The translations under genes and the position numbers were made by a program. From Bradyrhizobium sp. (GTDB lineage Bacteria; Pseudomonadota; Alphaproteobacteria; Rhizobiales; Xanthobacteraceae): a stretch of DNA of 35,496 nucleotides. Location: NCBI RefSeq assembly GCF_027307225.1, contig NZ_DAHUXJ010000069.1, positions 1-35,496 on the forward strand, given 5' to 3'. The first letter of the stretch is position 1, and each line of letters begins with the position of its first letter. Of this stretch, positions 10,657 to 19,520 are shown piece by piece. Below the pieces are notes generated by a model that saw nothing but the letters and a program-made list of their open reading frames with translations, searched no databases and had not been told where the DNA came from.

Positions 10657-11116
10657 GCCTGAATTTATCTACGTCACCTACATCGAGACCACGCCGGAAG
10701 AACTCTGGCAGGCGCTCACCGACGGCGATTTCACGGAGCGTTACTGGTTTTCGCACCGTGTCGCATCCGACTGGAGCGTCGGATCGGACTATCGCTTCAC
10801 GCTCGAAGGCGAGAACCGCCTTGAGGGGAAAGTGCTTATTTCGGATCCTCCAAGGAAACTCGCCTACACATGGAAGGGCTGCGCGGAAGAGTACCGGCGC
10901 GAACGCGTCTCGCGCGTCACCTTCGACCTCGAACCGCGCGGCGAGATCGTCAAGCTCACGCTGACGCACGACAATCTCGATGAGGCCGGCGTGACGCTGC
11001 GCGGCATTTCCGAAGGCTGGCCGATGGTGCTCGCGAGCCTGAAGAGCCTCTTGGAGAACGGCCAGATCCTCGGCATTCCGAGGCCGATCGCCGCGCAGGA
11101 AGCGATCCGCGCCTGA
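10649..11116 (+). CDS. SRPBCC/AHSA1-family protein, copy 1
   Basis: A 155-residue START-like hydrophobic-pocket protein. It begins MSKPEFIYVTYIETTPEELW, has the FTERYWF element, and ends with the typical EGWPMVLASLKSLLENG helix of AHSA1-like proteins. Single-domain members usually bind small hydrophobic ligands or assist proteins; no catalytic function is evident. It overlaps the ArsR gene by 8 bp, so it is a direct member of that operon. Its first 90 or so bases are nearly identical to those of copy 2, which indicates recent tandem duplication. Confidence 0.88.
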   Translation: MSKPEFIYVTYIETTPEELWQALTDGDFTERYWFSHRVASDWSVGSDYRFTLEGENRLEGKVLISDPPRKLAYTWKGCAEEYRRERVSRVTFDLEPRGEIVKLTLTHDNLDEAGVTLRGISEGWPMVLASLKSLLENGQILGIPRPIAAQEAIRA

Positions 11117-11187
11117 ACCCCGCTAACCGCGCCGCCCCCTGCTCCAGTGGCGGCGCGGGAATCCAGCAACCGGCAAGGAACATCACG

Positions 11188-11643
11188 ATGTCCAAACCCG
11201 AATTCATCTACGTCACCTACATCGAGACCACGCCGGAAAAGCTCTGGCATGCGCTGACCGACGGCGAGTTCACCGCCCGCTACTGGTTCGGTGCAAAGCT
11301 GCGATCGGACTGGAAGGTCGGCTCTTCCTTCGAAATGGTGCGAAGCGACGGCAATGTCTCCGATGCCGGCAAGGTCGTCGAATGCGACCCGCCGCGCCGG
11401 CTCGCCTATACCTTCCTCAACCTGTCGGACAAATACAAGAACGAGTTTCCGGCGCTCGCGACCTTTGTGCTCGAGCCCTTTGGCAAGCTCGTCAAATTGA
11501 CGCTGACGCATGAAGGTTTTGCCGAGGGCAGCCAATTCTATTCGGGCATCTCGAAGGGATGGCCGGCGATCCTCTCCAGCCTCAAGAGCCTGCTGGAAAC
11601 CGGCGAGCCGCTGCAAATCCCGTTCGAAGCGCTGAAAATGTGA
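11188..11643 (+). CDS. SRPBCC/AHSA1-family protein, copy 2
   Basis: A 151-residue paralogue of copy 1. Its N-terminus is nearly identical (MSKPEFIYVTYIETTPEKLW), but the middle diverges (FEMVRSDGNVSDAGKVVECD). It keeps the C-terminal KGWPAILSSLKSLLETG helix. AAGGAA lies upstream of the ATG as a ribosome-binding site. The gap to copy 1 is 71 bp with no clear terminator, so cotranscription from the ArsR promoter is likely. The ligand is unknown. Confidence 0.88.
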   Translation: MSKPEFIYVTYIETTPEKLWHALTDGEFTARYWFGAKLRSDWKVGSSFEMVRSDGNVSDAGKVVECDPPRRLAYTFLNLSDKYKNEFPALATFVLEPFGKLVKLTLTHEGFAEGSQFYSGISKGWPAILSSLKSLLETGEPLQIPFEALKM

Positions 11644-11657
11644 AGCTGGGCGTCTTC

Positions 11658-12170
11658 ATGAACTTCGAGCAGTTCAAGCCGCTGACCGTCTACACGATCT
11701 ACATCGCCTCGACGCCCGAGAAGGTGTGGCAAGCACTGACGTCGGCCGAATTCAGCCGGAAATATTTTTTCGGCAATTCGGTCGAGGTCGATCTGAGGGT
11801 CGGCGGCGCCTATATGGTGCGCACCCCGGATGGGGGCTTGCACATCAGCGGCGAAGTGGCCGAGTGCGTGCTGCATCGCCGGCTCTCCTTCACCTTCAAC
11901 GTGAACTGGCCGGGGCTGATCGAAAAACTCGGGCCGACGCTCGTCACCTACGAGATCGAACCCGCGGGCGGCGCGGTACGGCTAACCATGACCGAGTCGC
12001 ACGACCGGCCGCTCGATGACGACATTCTCTCGGGCGGCCGCCAGGGCTGGCCCGCGATACTCTCGAGCCTCAAGAGCCTGCTGGAGACCGGCGCGCCGCT
12101 GGTCGTCAAAATGGCACCGCCGGAGCGAATGCTCAGCGCGCTGAAGAAGCTCGGCATCAGGACGCCATAA
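11658..12170 (+). CDS. SRPBCC/AHSA1-family protein, copy 3
   Basis: A 170-residue third member of the tandem family, more diverged than the other two (TVYTIYIASTPEKVWQALTS, then FSRKYFFGN). The C-terminal GRQGWPAILSSLKSLLETGA helix is kept. The ATG at 11658 gives an N-terminus aligned with copies 1 and 2. A GTG at 11640 overlapping the copy 2 stop is an alternative that would couple the two genes. It probably ends the ArsR operon. Confidence 0.85.
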   Translation: MNFEQFKPLTVYTIYIASTPEKVWQALTSAEFSRKYFFGNSVEVDLRVGGAYMVRTPDGGLHISGEVAECVLHRRLSFTFNVNWPGLIEKLGPTLVTYEIEPAGGAVRLTMTESHDRPLDDDILSGGRQGWPAILSSLKSLLETGAPLVVKMAPPERMLSALKKLGIRTP

Positions 12171-12360
12171 GCGCCCTGTCGCGTGGAAGAAACAGAGCCG
12201 ACACGAACGGCGGCCGATTTATTCCCTCGTCGGGAAAAGCCGGCATGTTGCGGGAATATGACAAGAACAAAGGCTCGCGTTTCGCCCGTGCCGAGCTGGA
12301 TTGACATGTGCTCCGATGCGATGACAGGAATGAAACCGTCACGCAGATGGTGGGCCGCCT

Positions 12361-14457
12361 TTGAGTTCTTGTGCTGAAACAATCAGATTCCGGCGCGGGA
12401 CTAGCTGGATCAGCGCGTCCTTCGCGCTGCTGATCTCCGTGTTTGCGGGCGACGCACGCGCGGCCGATCTGCCGGTGAAAGCCCCACCTCAGCCCGCGGA
12501 ATACGACTGGACCGGCTTTTACATCGGCGGCCATGTCGGCCTTGCAACCGGAAACTCCGGCTGGAAGCTCGCCCCTGTCGGCGGTGCGCCGGCAGGCGAC
12601 TCCTTCGGGCTCTACCAATCGCCCAACGCATTCACGGAGGCCGGCAGCTGGTTCGAAGGCGCGCAGGCCGGATACAATTATATGCTGCGAAACCGGATGG
12701 TGGTCGGTGTCGAGGCCGACGGCTCGTTTCCGCCGTTTCCCGATCTGGTGACGGGACTGACCATCGGCGGCAGTTCGAACTTTACGTCGCCATCGTTTGG
12801 CGCCGGTTCGTTCAGCGAGACCGTACGGGCATCCGGCACCGTGCGCGGCCGCATCGGCTATGCGCCGGACCACTGGCTGTTCTACGGCACCAGCGGCTTG
12901 GCCTGGACCTACGACCACGAGACGCTGACACAAAATGCGAGCGGGAACAGCGAGGACCGCTTTCTTTATCGCTTCGGCTGGGCAGCCGGCGTCGGCGTCG
13001 AGACCGCGATCGCACCCAGCTGGACCGTTCGCGGCGAGTATCTCTGGACCGATTTTCCGTCCATGACGGAGAATTTCCCGCTCTCCGGACAGCGCGTCAA
13101 TTCCGGACTTTCGGAGCATCAACTCCGTCTCGCCCTCAACTATCGCTTCGACGATCCTTCGCGGCCGGCTGCCGTCGCGCCGTCGCGTTTTGCAGAGAAT
13201 GCCGATATTTTCGCGGTCCATGGCCAGGCGACGTTTGTCGAGCAGGCTCATCCGGCCTTCCACTCACCCTATGAGGGACCCAACAGCCTGAGCGGTGCCG
13301 CAGATGCCAAGGAAACCTTCGACACCACGCTTTCGATCGGCGTCAAGCTGTGGCGGGGCGCGGAGTTCTGGGCCAACCCGGAAATCGACCAGGGATTCGG
13401 CTTCGACAGCACGCATGGTGTCGCCGGCTTTGTCAGCGCCGAGGCCTACAAGATCGGCTCATCCACGCCCTATGCGCGCCTGCAACGCGCGTTCCTGCGG
13501 CAGACCATCAATCTCGGCGGCGACACCGAAAAGGTCGACGACGATTTCACGCAGTTCAAGGGAACACGCTCGACCGACCGGCTGGTGCTGACGGTGGGCC
13601 GCTTCGGCATCAACGACATCTTCGACACCAACAAATACGCCAACAACCCGAAGAGCGATTTCCTGAACTGGTCGCTGGTCAATGCCGGCACATTTGACTA
13701 CGCCGGCGACGGCTGGGGCTACAGCTACGGCGCGGCGGGCGAATGGTACACCGGGCAATGGACGCTGCGCGCCGGCGTATTCGATCTCTCCGCTACGCCC
13801 GCAGGCGGCGTCAGCCCCTTGGGTGGCACGCTCGATCCGACCTTCCAGCAATTCCAGCTCGTCGGCGAAATCGAGCGGCGCTACGACTTGGGGGGCCAGC
13901 CGGGCAAGATCAAGATCACCGGCTTTTTGAGTAACGGCAGAGCCGGGAATTTCAACGATGCCGTTGCGCTCGCGCAAATCACAGGGATGCCGGCCGACAT
14001 CAACGCGGTGCGCGCCTATACCAGCCGCCCCGGTGTCAGCCTCAACGTCGAGCAGCAGGTGATGGATAATCTCGGCGTGTTCCTGCGCGCCGGCTGGGCC
14101 GACGGCCAGATCGAGCCGTGGGACTTCACCGACATCGACCGCACCGTTTCGGGCGGCGTTTCGATCGGCGGCAAATCATGGGGCCGGCCCGACGACACCA
14201 TCGGTATCGCCGGTGTCGTGAACGGCATCTCGAGCGCCCACATCGCCTTCCTCAACACCGGTGGCCTGGGCATCCTCATCGGCGACGGGCAACTGACGAA
14301 TTACGGACTGGAGAAGATTCTTGAGGCGTATTATTCGATCGCGCTCAACGCCTCGACCAAGCTCACCTTCGACTATCAGTTCGTCGACAATCCCGGCTAC
14401 AACGCCGACCGCGGTCCGGCCAATGTGTTTGCCGGCCGCCTGCACTGGCAGTTTTGA
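12361..14457 (+). CDS. Outer-membrane protein: Omp25-like barrel joined to OprB-type carbohydrate porin
   Basis: A 698-residue outer-membrane protein. A signal peptide (SFALLISVFAGDARA) is followed by DWTGFYIGGHVGLATGNS, the start of the Omp25/Omp31-like eight-stranded barrel common in Rhizobiales, running to about residue 265 (HQLRLALNYRFD). The remaining 420 or so residues look like a carbohydrate-selective OprB porin, with ADAKETFDTTLSIGVKLWRG, the QTINLGG region and GVSLNVEQQVMDNLGVFLRA. It ends in HWQF, the aromatic C-terminus used for outer-membrane insertion. The start is uncertain: only a TTG at 12361 gives the full signal peptide in frame, because an in-frame stop lies 30 bp upstream. 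Likely role: sugar or small-solute uptake. Confidence 0.85.
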   Translation: MSSCAETIRFRRGTSWISASFALLISVFAGDARAADLPVKAPPQPAEYDWTGFYIGGHVGLATGNSGWKLAPVGGAPAGDSFGLYQSPNAFTEAGSWFEGAQAGYNYMLRNRMVVGVEADGSFPPFPDLVTGLTIGGSSNFTSPSFGAGSFSETVRASGTVRGRIGYAPDHWLFYGTSGLAWTYDHETLTQNASGNSEDRFLYRFGWAAGVGVETAIAPSWTVRGEYLWTDFPSMTENFPLSGQRVNSGLSEHQLRLALNYRFDDPSRPAAVAPSRFAENADIFAVHGQATFVEQAHPAFHSPYEGPNSLSGAADAKETFDTTLSIGVKLWRGAEFWANPEIDQGFGFDSTHGVAGFVSAEAYKIGSSTPYARLQRAFLRQTINLGGDTEKVDDDFTQFKGTRSTDRLVLTVGRFGINDIFDTNKYANNPKSDFLNWSLVNAGTFDYAGDGWGYSYGAAGEWYTGQWTLRAGVFDLSATPAGGVSPLGGTLDPTFQQFQLVGEIERRYDLGGQPGKIKITGFLSNGRAGNFNDAVALAQITGMPADINAVRAYTSRPGVSLNVEQQVMDNLGVFLRAGWADGQIEPWDFTDIDRTVSGGVSIGGKSWGRPDDTIGIAGVVNGISSAHIAFLNTGGLGILIGDGQLTNYGLEKILEAYYSIALNASTKLTFDYQFVDNPGYNADRGPANVFAGRLHWQF

Positions 14458-14526
14458 GAGCGCCGTGATTTGATGGCCGCCGTTTCTCCGGAGACGGAAA
14501 TATGCTGAGACGCATCACGGCCATTT

Positions 14527-14694
14527 CTAGTGCCGCTTTCCGAAGTTCGTGCTCCACCTCAGCACGCACCCTTCACGAACTTCGGAAAGCTATGGGCACT
14601 AGCAGACTCATGATTACAGTGCCGCTTCTCCATTTGAAGTTCCTGGATAGAATTTGCCGCTTGTGGCGCAGGAACTTCAAATGGGCGGCACTGG
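14527..14694. repeat. 168-bp paired-hairpin element, copy A
   Basis: Hairpin 1 pairs 14527-14551 with 14574-14602; the right arm has a 4-nt bulge. Hairpin 2 pairs 14617-14644 with 14670-14694; the left arm has a 4-nt bulge. A 14-nt spacer beginning CAG separates them. The outer ends are CTAGTGCC and GCACTGG. The same architecture and exact length recur at 23043-23210 and 24373-24540. This copy covers the 5' end of the following gene. Confidence 0.85.
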
Positions 14695-15455
14695 CCCTTC
14701 AACTCACGATCTTTTTTGCGGCATCTCCGGGTTACGCGATGGAAAAACTTGTCGTCATGATCTCCGGCGGCTTCTCGCTGGCCTACCATCAGGTCTTGCC
14801 CGAGTTCGAGCGCAGCACCGGCATCACGGTGACTACGCTGTCGGGCGCATCGCAGGGATCGGGTCCGAAGACCATCAAGTCGCAGCTTGAGCACGGCGCC
14901 GAGGTTGACGTCGTCATCCTCTCGAAGGAAGGCCTCGAGGAGTTGATGGCGGCCGGACGGATCGCCAATGGCTCGGAAGCGGAGCTCGCGAGCGTGCCGC
15001 TCGGCGCCGCCGTACGCCAGGGAAGTGCGAAGCCGGATATCGGCAGCGTCGATGCGCTCACGCGGACGCTGCTCGGCGCACGCCTGGTGGCGCTGCCTGG
15101 CAGCACCAGCGGCATCTTCATGAGAGATGAGGTGCTCCCGCGGCTCGGAATCGCCGACAAGGTGTCATCGAAATTGTTCGCGCGCGGCATCGAATCGACC
15201 GGCTCGGTCGCGGCCGGCGAAGCGGATCTCGCCATCGGGCCGGTCAGCGAAATCGTCCATCAACCCGGCATCGAACTGGTCGGCGCGCTTCCCGACGAGG
15301 TGCAGCTGATCCAGGTTTTCACAGCTGCGATGGTCAAGACGGCCCATAACCCCGAGCAGGCCAGAAAGCTGATCGGATATCTCGCATCCGACCAGACTGC
15401 GGCGGCCGTGAAGAACTCCGGCATGCAACTGCTCGGCAAGCACGGCAAACCATAA
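14610..15455 (+). CDS. ModA-like periplasmic substrate-binding protein
   Basis: A periplasmic binding protein of the molybdate/anion type. Typical phrases are KLVVMISGGFSLAYHQVLPE, LSGASQGSGPKTIKSQLE, VDVVILSKEGLEELMAAGRI and GSTSGIFMRDEVLPRLGI. No ABC permease or ATPase gene is adjacent, so transport partners and ligand are unknown. The signal peptide h-region and cleavage site are ALALQLTIFFAASPGYA. The region upstream of Ala is encoded by hairpin 2 of repeat copy A. Candidate starts are ATG 14595, ATG 14610 and TTG 14661, all inside the element. TTG 14661 gives the most compact signal peptide (MWRRNFKWAALALQL). I list ATG 14610, but the start is not settled. Confidence 0.8.
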   Translation: MITVPLLHLKFLDRICRLWRRNFKWAALALQLTIFFAASPGYAMEKLVVMISGGFSLAYHQVLPEFERSTGITVTTLSGASQGSGPKTIKSQLEHGAEVDVVILSKEGLEELMAAGRIANGSEAELASVPLGAAVRQGSAKPDIGSVDALTRTLLGARLVALPGSTSGIFMRDEVLPRLGIADKVSSKLFARGIESTGSVAAGEADLAIGPVSEIVHQPGIELVGALPDEVQLIQVFTAAMVKTAHNPEQARKLIGYLASDQTAAAVKNSGMQLLGKHGKP

Positions 15456-15481
15456 GCGTTTGGCGTGAGACCTACCCCTGA

Positions 15482-15565
15482 CGTCATTCCGGGGCACGCG
15501 CCTTCGCGTGAACCCGGAATCTCGAGATTCCGGGTCTGGTGCTAACGCACCATCCCGGAATGACG
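15482..15565. repeat. Rhizobial palindrome with perfect 22-bp core
   Basis: The outer arms CGTCATTCCGGG and CCCGGAATGACG (15482-15493, 15554-15565) enclose a perfect 22-bp palindrome at 15513-15534 centred on CTCGAG, plus a GGTGCTAACGCACC stem. It lies between two convergent genes and may serve as their shared transcription end. Confidence 0.85.
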
Positions 15566-15572
15566 AAGTGCC

Positions 15573-17183
15573 TTATCCCAGCGCCCGTAACTCCCGCCGC
15601 AGCACTTTCCCGGTTGCGGTCATCGGCAGGCTGTCGGCGAATTGAACGAAGCGCGGATATTCGTGGGCGGCGAGTTTGACCTTGACGAACTCCTGGATCT
15701 CGCGCGCGAGGCTGTCGCTCGCCGCAAAACCCGGCCGCAGCACGATCCATGCCTTGATCGATTCCGTACGCACGGGATCGGGAATGCCGACCACCGCCGA
15801 CATCGCGACCGCCGGATGCTTCAGGAGGCAATCCTCGATCTCGGAGGGGCCGACGCGATAGCCGGCCGTGGTGATGACGTCGTCCTCGCGGCTCAGGTAC
15901 CAGAAGTAGCCGTCCTCATCCTGCCATCCGAGATCGCCGGTCAATAGAAAACCACCGGCGTATTTCCTTTGGGTGGCTTCCGGATTCTTCCAGTATTCGA
16001 TCATGGTGACGGGATTGGGCTGGCCTACGCCGATGATGCCACGCCTGCCACGCGGCACCTCGTTGCCATGCTCGTCGATGATGCGCACGTCGAAGCCGGG
16101 CGTCGCCTTGCCCATCGAACCCGGCCGGATCGGAAACAGCCTGGCGTTATTGCCGACGCAGAGATTGCATTCGGTCTGGCCGTAGGCTTCGTGGACCTCG
16201 ATGCCGAACGTGGCGCGAACCCAGTTGAGCAACTCCGCGCCGAGCGCCTCGCCGCCGGAAAAGATGCTGCGCAGCCTGACGCCCGGATGTTTGACCTCGG
16301 CCTGCCGCATCAGCTTCAGCGCCGTCGGCGGCAGGAAGACATTGCGTATCTTGTGGTCGGCCATCAGCTGCATCGCCGCCTGCGGATCGAACTTCCTGGC
16401 GCGATGACCGACCACCGGCACGCCGTGATAGAGCGCGGGGAACAGCACGTCGAAAATTGCGCCGATCCAGGCCCAGTCCGCCGGCGTCCACATCACGTCG
16501 TCAGTTCTCGGGAAGAAATCGTGGACCATCTCGACATTGGGCAGATGGCCGAGCAACACGCGATGTGCGTGCAGCGCGCCCTTGGGATTCCCGGTAGTGC
16601 CCGAGGTGTAGATGATCATCGCGGGATCGTCGGCCGCCGTGTCGACGGTCGCAAAATCCGCCGAGGCAGCCTTCAACGCCGGCCAGAATGCCTTCGTGCC
16701 GGCCGGCGCCTCATTGCCAACAAGATAGACCTTCTTCAGGTCGGGAAGCTTGTGGCGAATTTTCGCAAGCTTCTCCCAGCCGCTCGCATCGGTCACGATG
16801 GCTTTGGCGCCGGAATTGGCGAGGCGAAATTCAAGCGCATCTTCGCCGAACAGTGCAAACAGCGGAATGGAGACCATGCCGGCGCGAAACGCCGATAGAT
16901 GCGCCAGCGGCAATTCCACCGACTGCGAGAGAAACAGCGCGACGCGGTCGCCCGCCGCAAGGCCGTCAGCTTTCAGCACATTGGCGAAGCGGCGCGACAG
17001 GTCCGCGAGTTCATCGAAGGAGACGTGGCGCGACGAGCCGCCTTCGTCAACATAGATCAGCGCCAGACGCGAGGTGCCATCGGCATGGCGATCGCAGCAG
17101 GCCGTCGCTATGTTGAAGCGCGGTGGAATCTCCCAGCGAAATTCGCGGCAGAGTTTGTCGTAGTCGTTGGTTTCGGTGAGCAT
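15573..17183 (-). CDS. AMP-dependent acyl-CoA synthetase
   Basis: Activates a carboxylic acid to its CoA thioester through an acyl-adenylate. All ANL-superfamily motifs are present in 536 residues: the P-loop-like MIIYTSGTTGNPKGALHAHR, the adenylate motif VHEAYGQTECN, LLTGDLGWQDEDGYFWYLSR with the hinge, TTAGYRVGPSEIEDCLLKHP, and the C-terminal catalytic Lys in PMTATGKVLRRELR. It most resembles the acetyl-CoA synthetase/medium-chain group, but lacks the long N-terminus of true acetyl-CoA synthetase (about 650 residues). A short- to medium-chain substrate is therefore likely, not proven. It is followed on its strand by a palindromic repeat. Confidence 0.9.
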   Translation of the reverse strand: MLTETNDYDKLCREFRWEIPPRFNIATACCDRHADGTSRLALIYVDEGGSSRHVSFDELADLSRRFANVLKADGLAAGDRVALFLSQSVELPLAHLSAFRAGMVSIPLFALFGEDALEFRLANSGAKAIVTDASGWEKLAKIRHKLPDLKKVYLVGNEAPAGTKAFWPALKAASADFATVDTAADDPAMIIYTSGTTGNPKGALHAHRVLLGHLPNVEMVHDFFPRTDDVMWTPADWAWIGAIFDVLFPALYHGVPVVGHRARKFDPQAAMQLMADHKIRNVFLPPTALKLMRQAEVKHPGVRLRSIFSGGEALGAELLNWVRATFGIEVHEAYGQTECNLCVGNNARLFPIRPGSMGKATPGFDVRIIDEHGNEVPRGRRGIIGVGQPNPVTMIEYWKNPEATQRKYAGGFLLTGDLGWQDEDGYFWYLSREDDVITTAGYRVGPSEIEDCLLKHPAVAMSAVVGIPDPVRTESIKAWIVLRPGFAASDSLAREIQEFVKVKLAAHEYPRFVQFADSLPMTATGKVLRRELRALG

Positions 17184-17200
17184 GGCCCGGCTCCATCTTC

Positions 17201-17327
17201 CGTCATGGCCGGCGTGGCATTAAAAGGACGGCTTCGCTTCCGCTCGCCTATGCCGGACCATCCGCGTCTTTTTGCTTGCCGCTAGTTTTAAAGACGTGGA
17301 TGCCCGGGACAAGCCCCCGGCATGACG
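17201..17327. repeat. Degenerate rhizobial palindrome with CGTCATGGCCGG ends
   Basis: CGTCATGGCCGG (17201-17212) is largely complementary to 17316-17327 (CCCGGCATGACG). The middle is rearranged. It belongs to the same broad class as the other intergenic palindromes and fills the gap between the acyl-CoA synthetase and oxidoreductase genes. Confidence 0.65.
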
Positions 17328-17345
17328 AAGATAGTAGAATTGAAA

Positions 17346-18866
17346 TCAGTTCGCTTTTTCCATCGCGATCTCGGCCTCGAGGCTGGCGACGTCGCGGTAA
17401 ATCGAAGCGACCGCAAGCACCCGCCGGCCGCTGACGTAGCGAACCAGGCAGTCCTTCGCGGCGATATCGCCGTCGATCTCGATTTTGTCCCACTTCTCGG
17501 CGTGGCCGACATAGTTGATCGGCACGTCGTAGTGCTGGCTCCAGAAGAACGGCACGTCGTCGAAGGCCTGGCGTTGCCCCAGCATGTTGCGCGCAGCCGC
17601 CTGACCCTGCCGCTCCGCCACCACCCAGTGCTCGACCCGGATGGCTTGTCCGGAATGCTTGTCCGGCCAGCGGGCAATATCGCCGGCGGCATAGATCCCG
17701 GGAACACTGGTTTCAAGATACACATTCACGATCACGCCGCGGTCGACCGCAAGCCCGGCTTTTTCAGCGAGCGCAAGACGCGGCTTCACGCCGACGCCGA
17801 TGACGACGAGATCGGCTTCGATCACGCCGCCGCTCTTCAAGCTGGCGCGCTTGCCATCGATCGACGTGACGGTGTCGCCGAGGTGGAAGATGACGCCATG
17901 CTCCTCATGCAGTGCGCGGACGAGGTCGCCCATTTCTGCGCCCAGCACGCGCTCCATCGGCCGCTGTTCGAGGCCGACGACGTGTACCTCGATGTCCCTC
18001 GCACGCAATGATGCCGCCACTTCGAGGCCGATGAAGCTCGCGCCGATCACCACCGCACGCCGCGCATCCTTGGCGGAGGCGATGATCGCGCGGCTGTCGT
18101 TCAACGACCGCAGCAGGTGAACGTGCGGCTGATCGGCACCCGGGATCGGCAACTTCACCGGCTCGGCGCCGGTCGCCAGCAGCAGGCGATCGTAGGGAAC
18201 GCTCTCGCCGCCGGCGAGCAGCACTTTCCTTGATGTGGTGTCGATCGACGTGACCTCGACACCAAGCCGCAAATCGATGTTCGCTTCGCGGTAGAAATCG
18301 TCAGAACGCAGCGGCATCCAGTCTTCCGGCGCGCTGCCGGCGAGATAATCTTTCGACAGGTTCGGCCGATCGACCGGCGCGGCCGCCTCCTGGCTCAGCA
18401 TCACGATGCTGCCGCGATATTGCTGCCGCCGCAGCATCTCGGCGGCGGCAAATCCGGCCGCGCCACCGCCGACGATCACGATCCGTGACGGCGCATCGAT
18501 GGCGCCCTTGATGCACGGCTTCGGCTGTTCGCGTTTTTGCTTCACGACAATGCGCTCACCTTCGCGTTCGACCTTCCAGACCGATAGCGGGCTGAACGCA
18601 GGCGCGTGGGTCGCCTCGCCAGTGCGCAAGTCGAAACAGGCGTGGTGCCAGGGACAGCGAATGCCCTCGCCCTCGACGACGCCATCGGCGAGCGGGCCGT
18701 GATAATGGCTGCAATGCGCGTCGATGGCGAAGATCTCGGTCCCGGAACGCACCAGCAGCACTTCGTCGTCGCCGACATGCCCGAGCAGCATGGTGCCCGG
18801 GAAGTCGGAAGTCGCGACGCCCTTGGACAGATCGGGGCCGGCGGGTGACGCTTTCTGATCTGCCAT
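17346..18866 (-). CDS. Rieske [2Fe-2S]-FAD/NAD(P)H oxidoreductase (AIF-like)
   Basis: A single chain carries an N-terminal Rieske ferredoxin domain and a ferredoxin-reductase-like flavoprotein. The Rieske cluster ligands are Cys52-x-His54 and Cys71-x2-His74 (HCSHYHGPL and RCPWHHACFD). The FAD motif is IVIVGGGAAGFAAAEML near residue 128. The NAD(P)H site is RRAVVIGASFIGLEVAASLR, and IYAAGDIARWPD contacts the flavin. The order matches the AIFM3/AIF-like group and the reductases of some aromatic dioxygenases. No oxygenase genes are adjacent, so the electron acceptor is unknown. It lies 36 bp downstream of folE on the same strand and could be cotranscribed. Confidence 0.88.
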   Translation of the reverse strand: MADQKASPAGPDLSKGVATSDFPGTMLLGHVGDDEVLLVRSGTEIFAIDAHCSHYHGPLADGVVEGEGIRCPWHHACFDLRTGEATHAPAFSPLSVWKVEREGERIVVKQKREQPKPCIKGAIDAPSRIVIVGGGAAGFAAAEMLRRQQYRGSIVMLSQEAAAPVDRPNLSKDYLAGSAPEDWMPLRSDDFYREANIDLRLGVEVTSIDTTSRKVLLAGGESVPYDRLLLATGAEPVKLPIPGADQPHVHLLRSLNDSRAIIASAKDARRAVVIGASFIGLEVAASLRARDIEVHVVGLEQRPMERVLGAEMGDLVRALHEEHGVIFHLGDTVTSIDGKRASLKSGGVIEADLVVIGVGVKPRLALAEKAGLAVDRGVIVNVYLETSVPGIYAAGDIARWPDKHSGQAIRVEHWVVAERQGQAAARNMLGQRQAFDDVPFFWSQHYDVPINYVGHAEKWDKIEIDGDIAAKDCLVRYVSGRRVLAVASIYRDVASLEAEIAMEKAN

Positions 18867-18902
18867 ACTCTTGCTCCGCTGTGTTAGGTCTACTCCGCCG
18901 TG

Positions 18903-19520
18903 TCAGGTCGCCATTCCCAAAAATTCCTGACGGGTCAGTGCGTTGTCGCGAAAGCAACCAAGCATCCGGCTGGTCACGAGATCGGTGTCCGGCTTGTGGA
19001 CGCCGCGCGTGGTCATGCAATGGTGCGACGCCTTGATAATCACGCCGACGCCTTGCGGTTTCAACACCTCGTTGATGGTGTTGGCGATCTGCGCGGTCAT
19101 CTTCTCCAGGATCTGAAGCCGCCGGGCGTAGACGTCGACGATTCGCGCCAGCTTGCTGATGCCGATCACGCGGCCGTTCGGAATATAGGCCACCCAAGCC
19201 TGGCCGATGATCGGAGCCATGTGGTGCTCGCAATGGCTCTCAAACCGGATGCCGCGCAGCACAATCATCTCGTCATAGCCTTCGATTTCCTCGAAGGTCT
19301 TTTCCAGGATCTCGGCGGGGTCCTGGTCGTAGCCCGAGAAGAATTCCTCGAAGGCGCGCGTCACGCGGGCCGGGGTCTCCAAGAGGCCGTCTCGTTCGGG
19401 GCGATCGCCCGTCCACCGTATGATGGTACGGAAAGCCGCCTCGACCTCGGCTCTGCTTGGTTTTAGGTTCTCCGGCTGCGGCGCTCTCGCGCGATCCAGC
19501 GCATGGACGGTTGGGCTCAT
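18903..19520 (-). CDS. folE: GTP cyclohydrolase I (type IA)
   Basis: Converts GTP to 7,8-dihydroneopterin triphosphate, the first step of tetrahydrofolate synthesis. Family motifs are complete in 205 residues: [20 protein letters not shown], the zinc and catalytic residues in [12 protein letters not shown] and the [11 protein letters not shown] segment, and the [24 protein letters not shown] helix (here ending LQILE). The ATG at 19520 gives the usual short variable N-terminus. It lies downstream of the YqeY gene and upstream of the oxidoreductase, all on the minus strand. Confidence 0.97.
   Translation of the reverse strand: MSPTVHALDRARAPQPENLKPSRAEVEAAFRTIIRWTGDRPERDGLLETPARVTRAFEEFFSGYDQDPAEILEKTFEEIEGYDEMIVLRGIRFESHCEHHMAPIIGQAWVAYIPNGRVIGISKLARIVDVYARRLQILEKMTAQIANTINEVLKPQGVGVIIKASHHCMTTRGVHKPDTDLVTSRMLGCFRDNALTRQEFLGMAT

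Noticed and set aside
12331..12377. A frameshift at the porin N-terminus (ATG frame MKPSRRWWAAFEFLC ending in TGA)
   Set aside because: The TTG-started frame already gives a complete signal peptide with an Ala-x-Ala site, so no frameshift is needed. A sequencing error cannot be fully excluded.
12157..13263. A 368-codon minus-strand frame opposite the porin
   Set aside because: No motif, and it overlaps the clear Omp-like coding sequence including its signal peptide.
14527..14694. Reading the paired hairpins as a CRISPR array or tandem repeats
   Set aside because: The arms are inverted rather than direct repeats, the spacers are not variable-sequence units of fixed length, and no cas genes are present.
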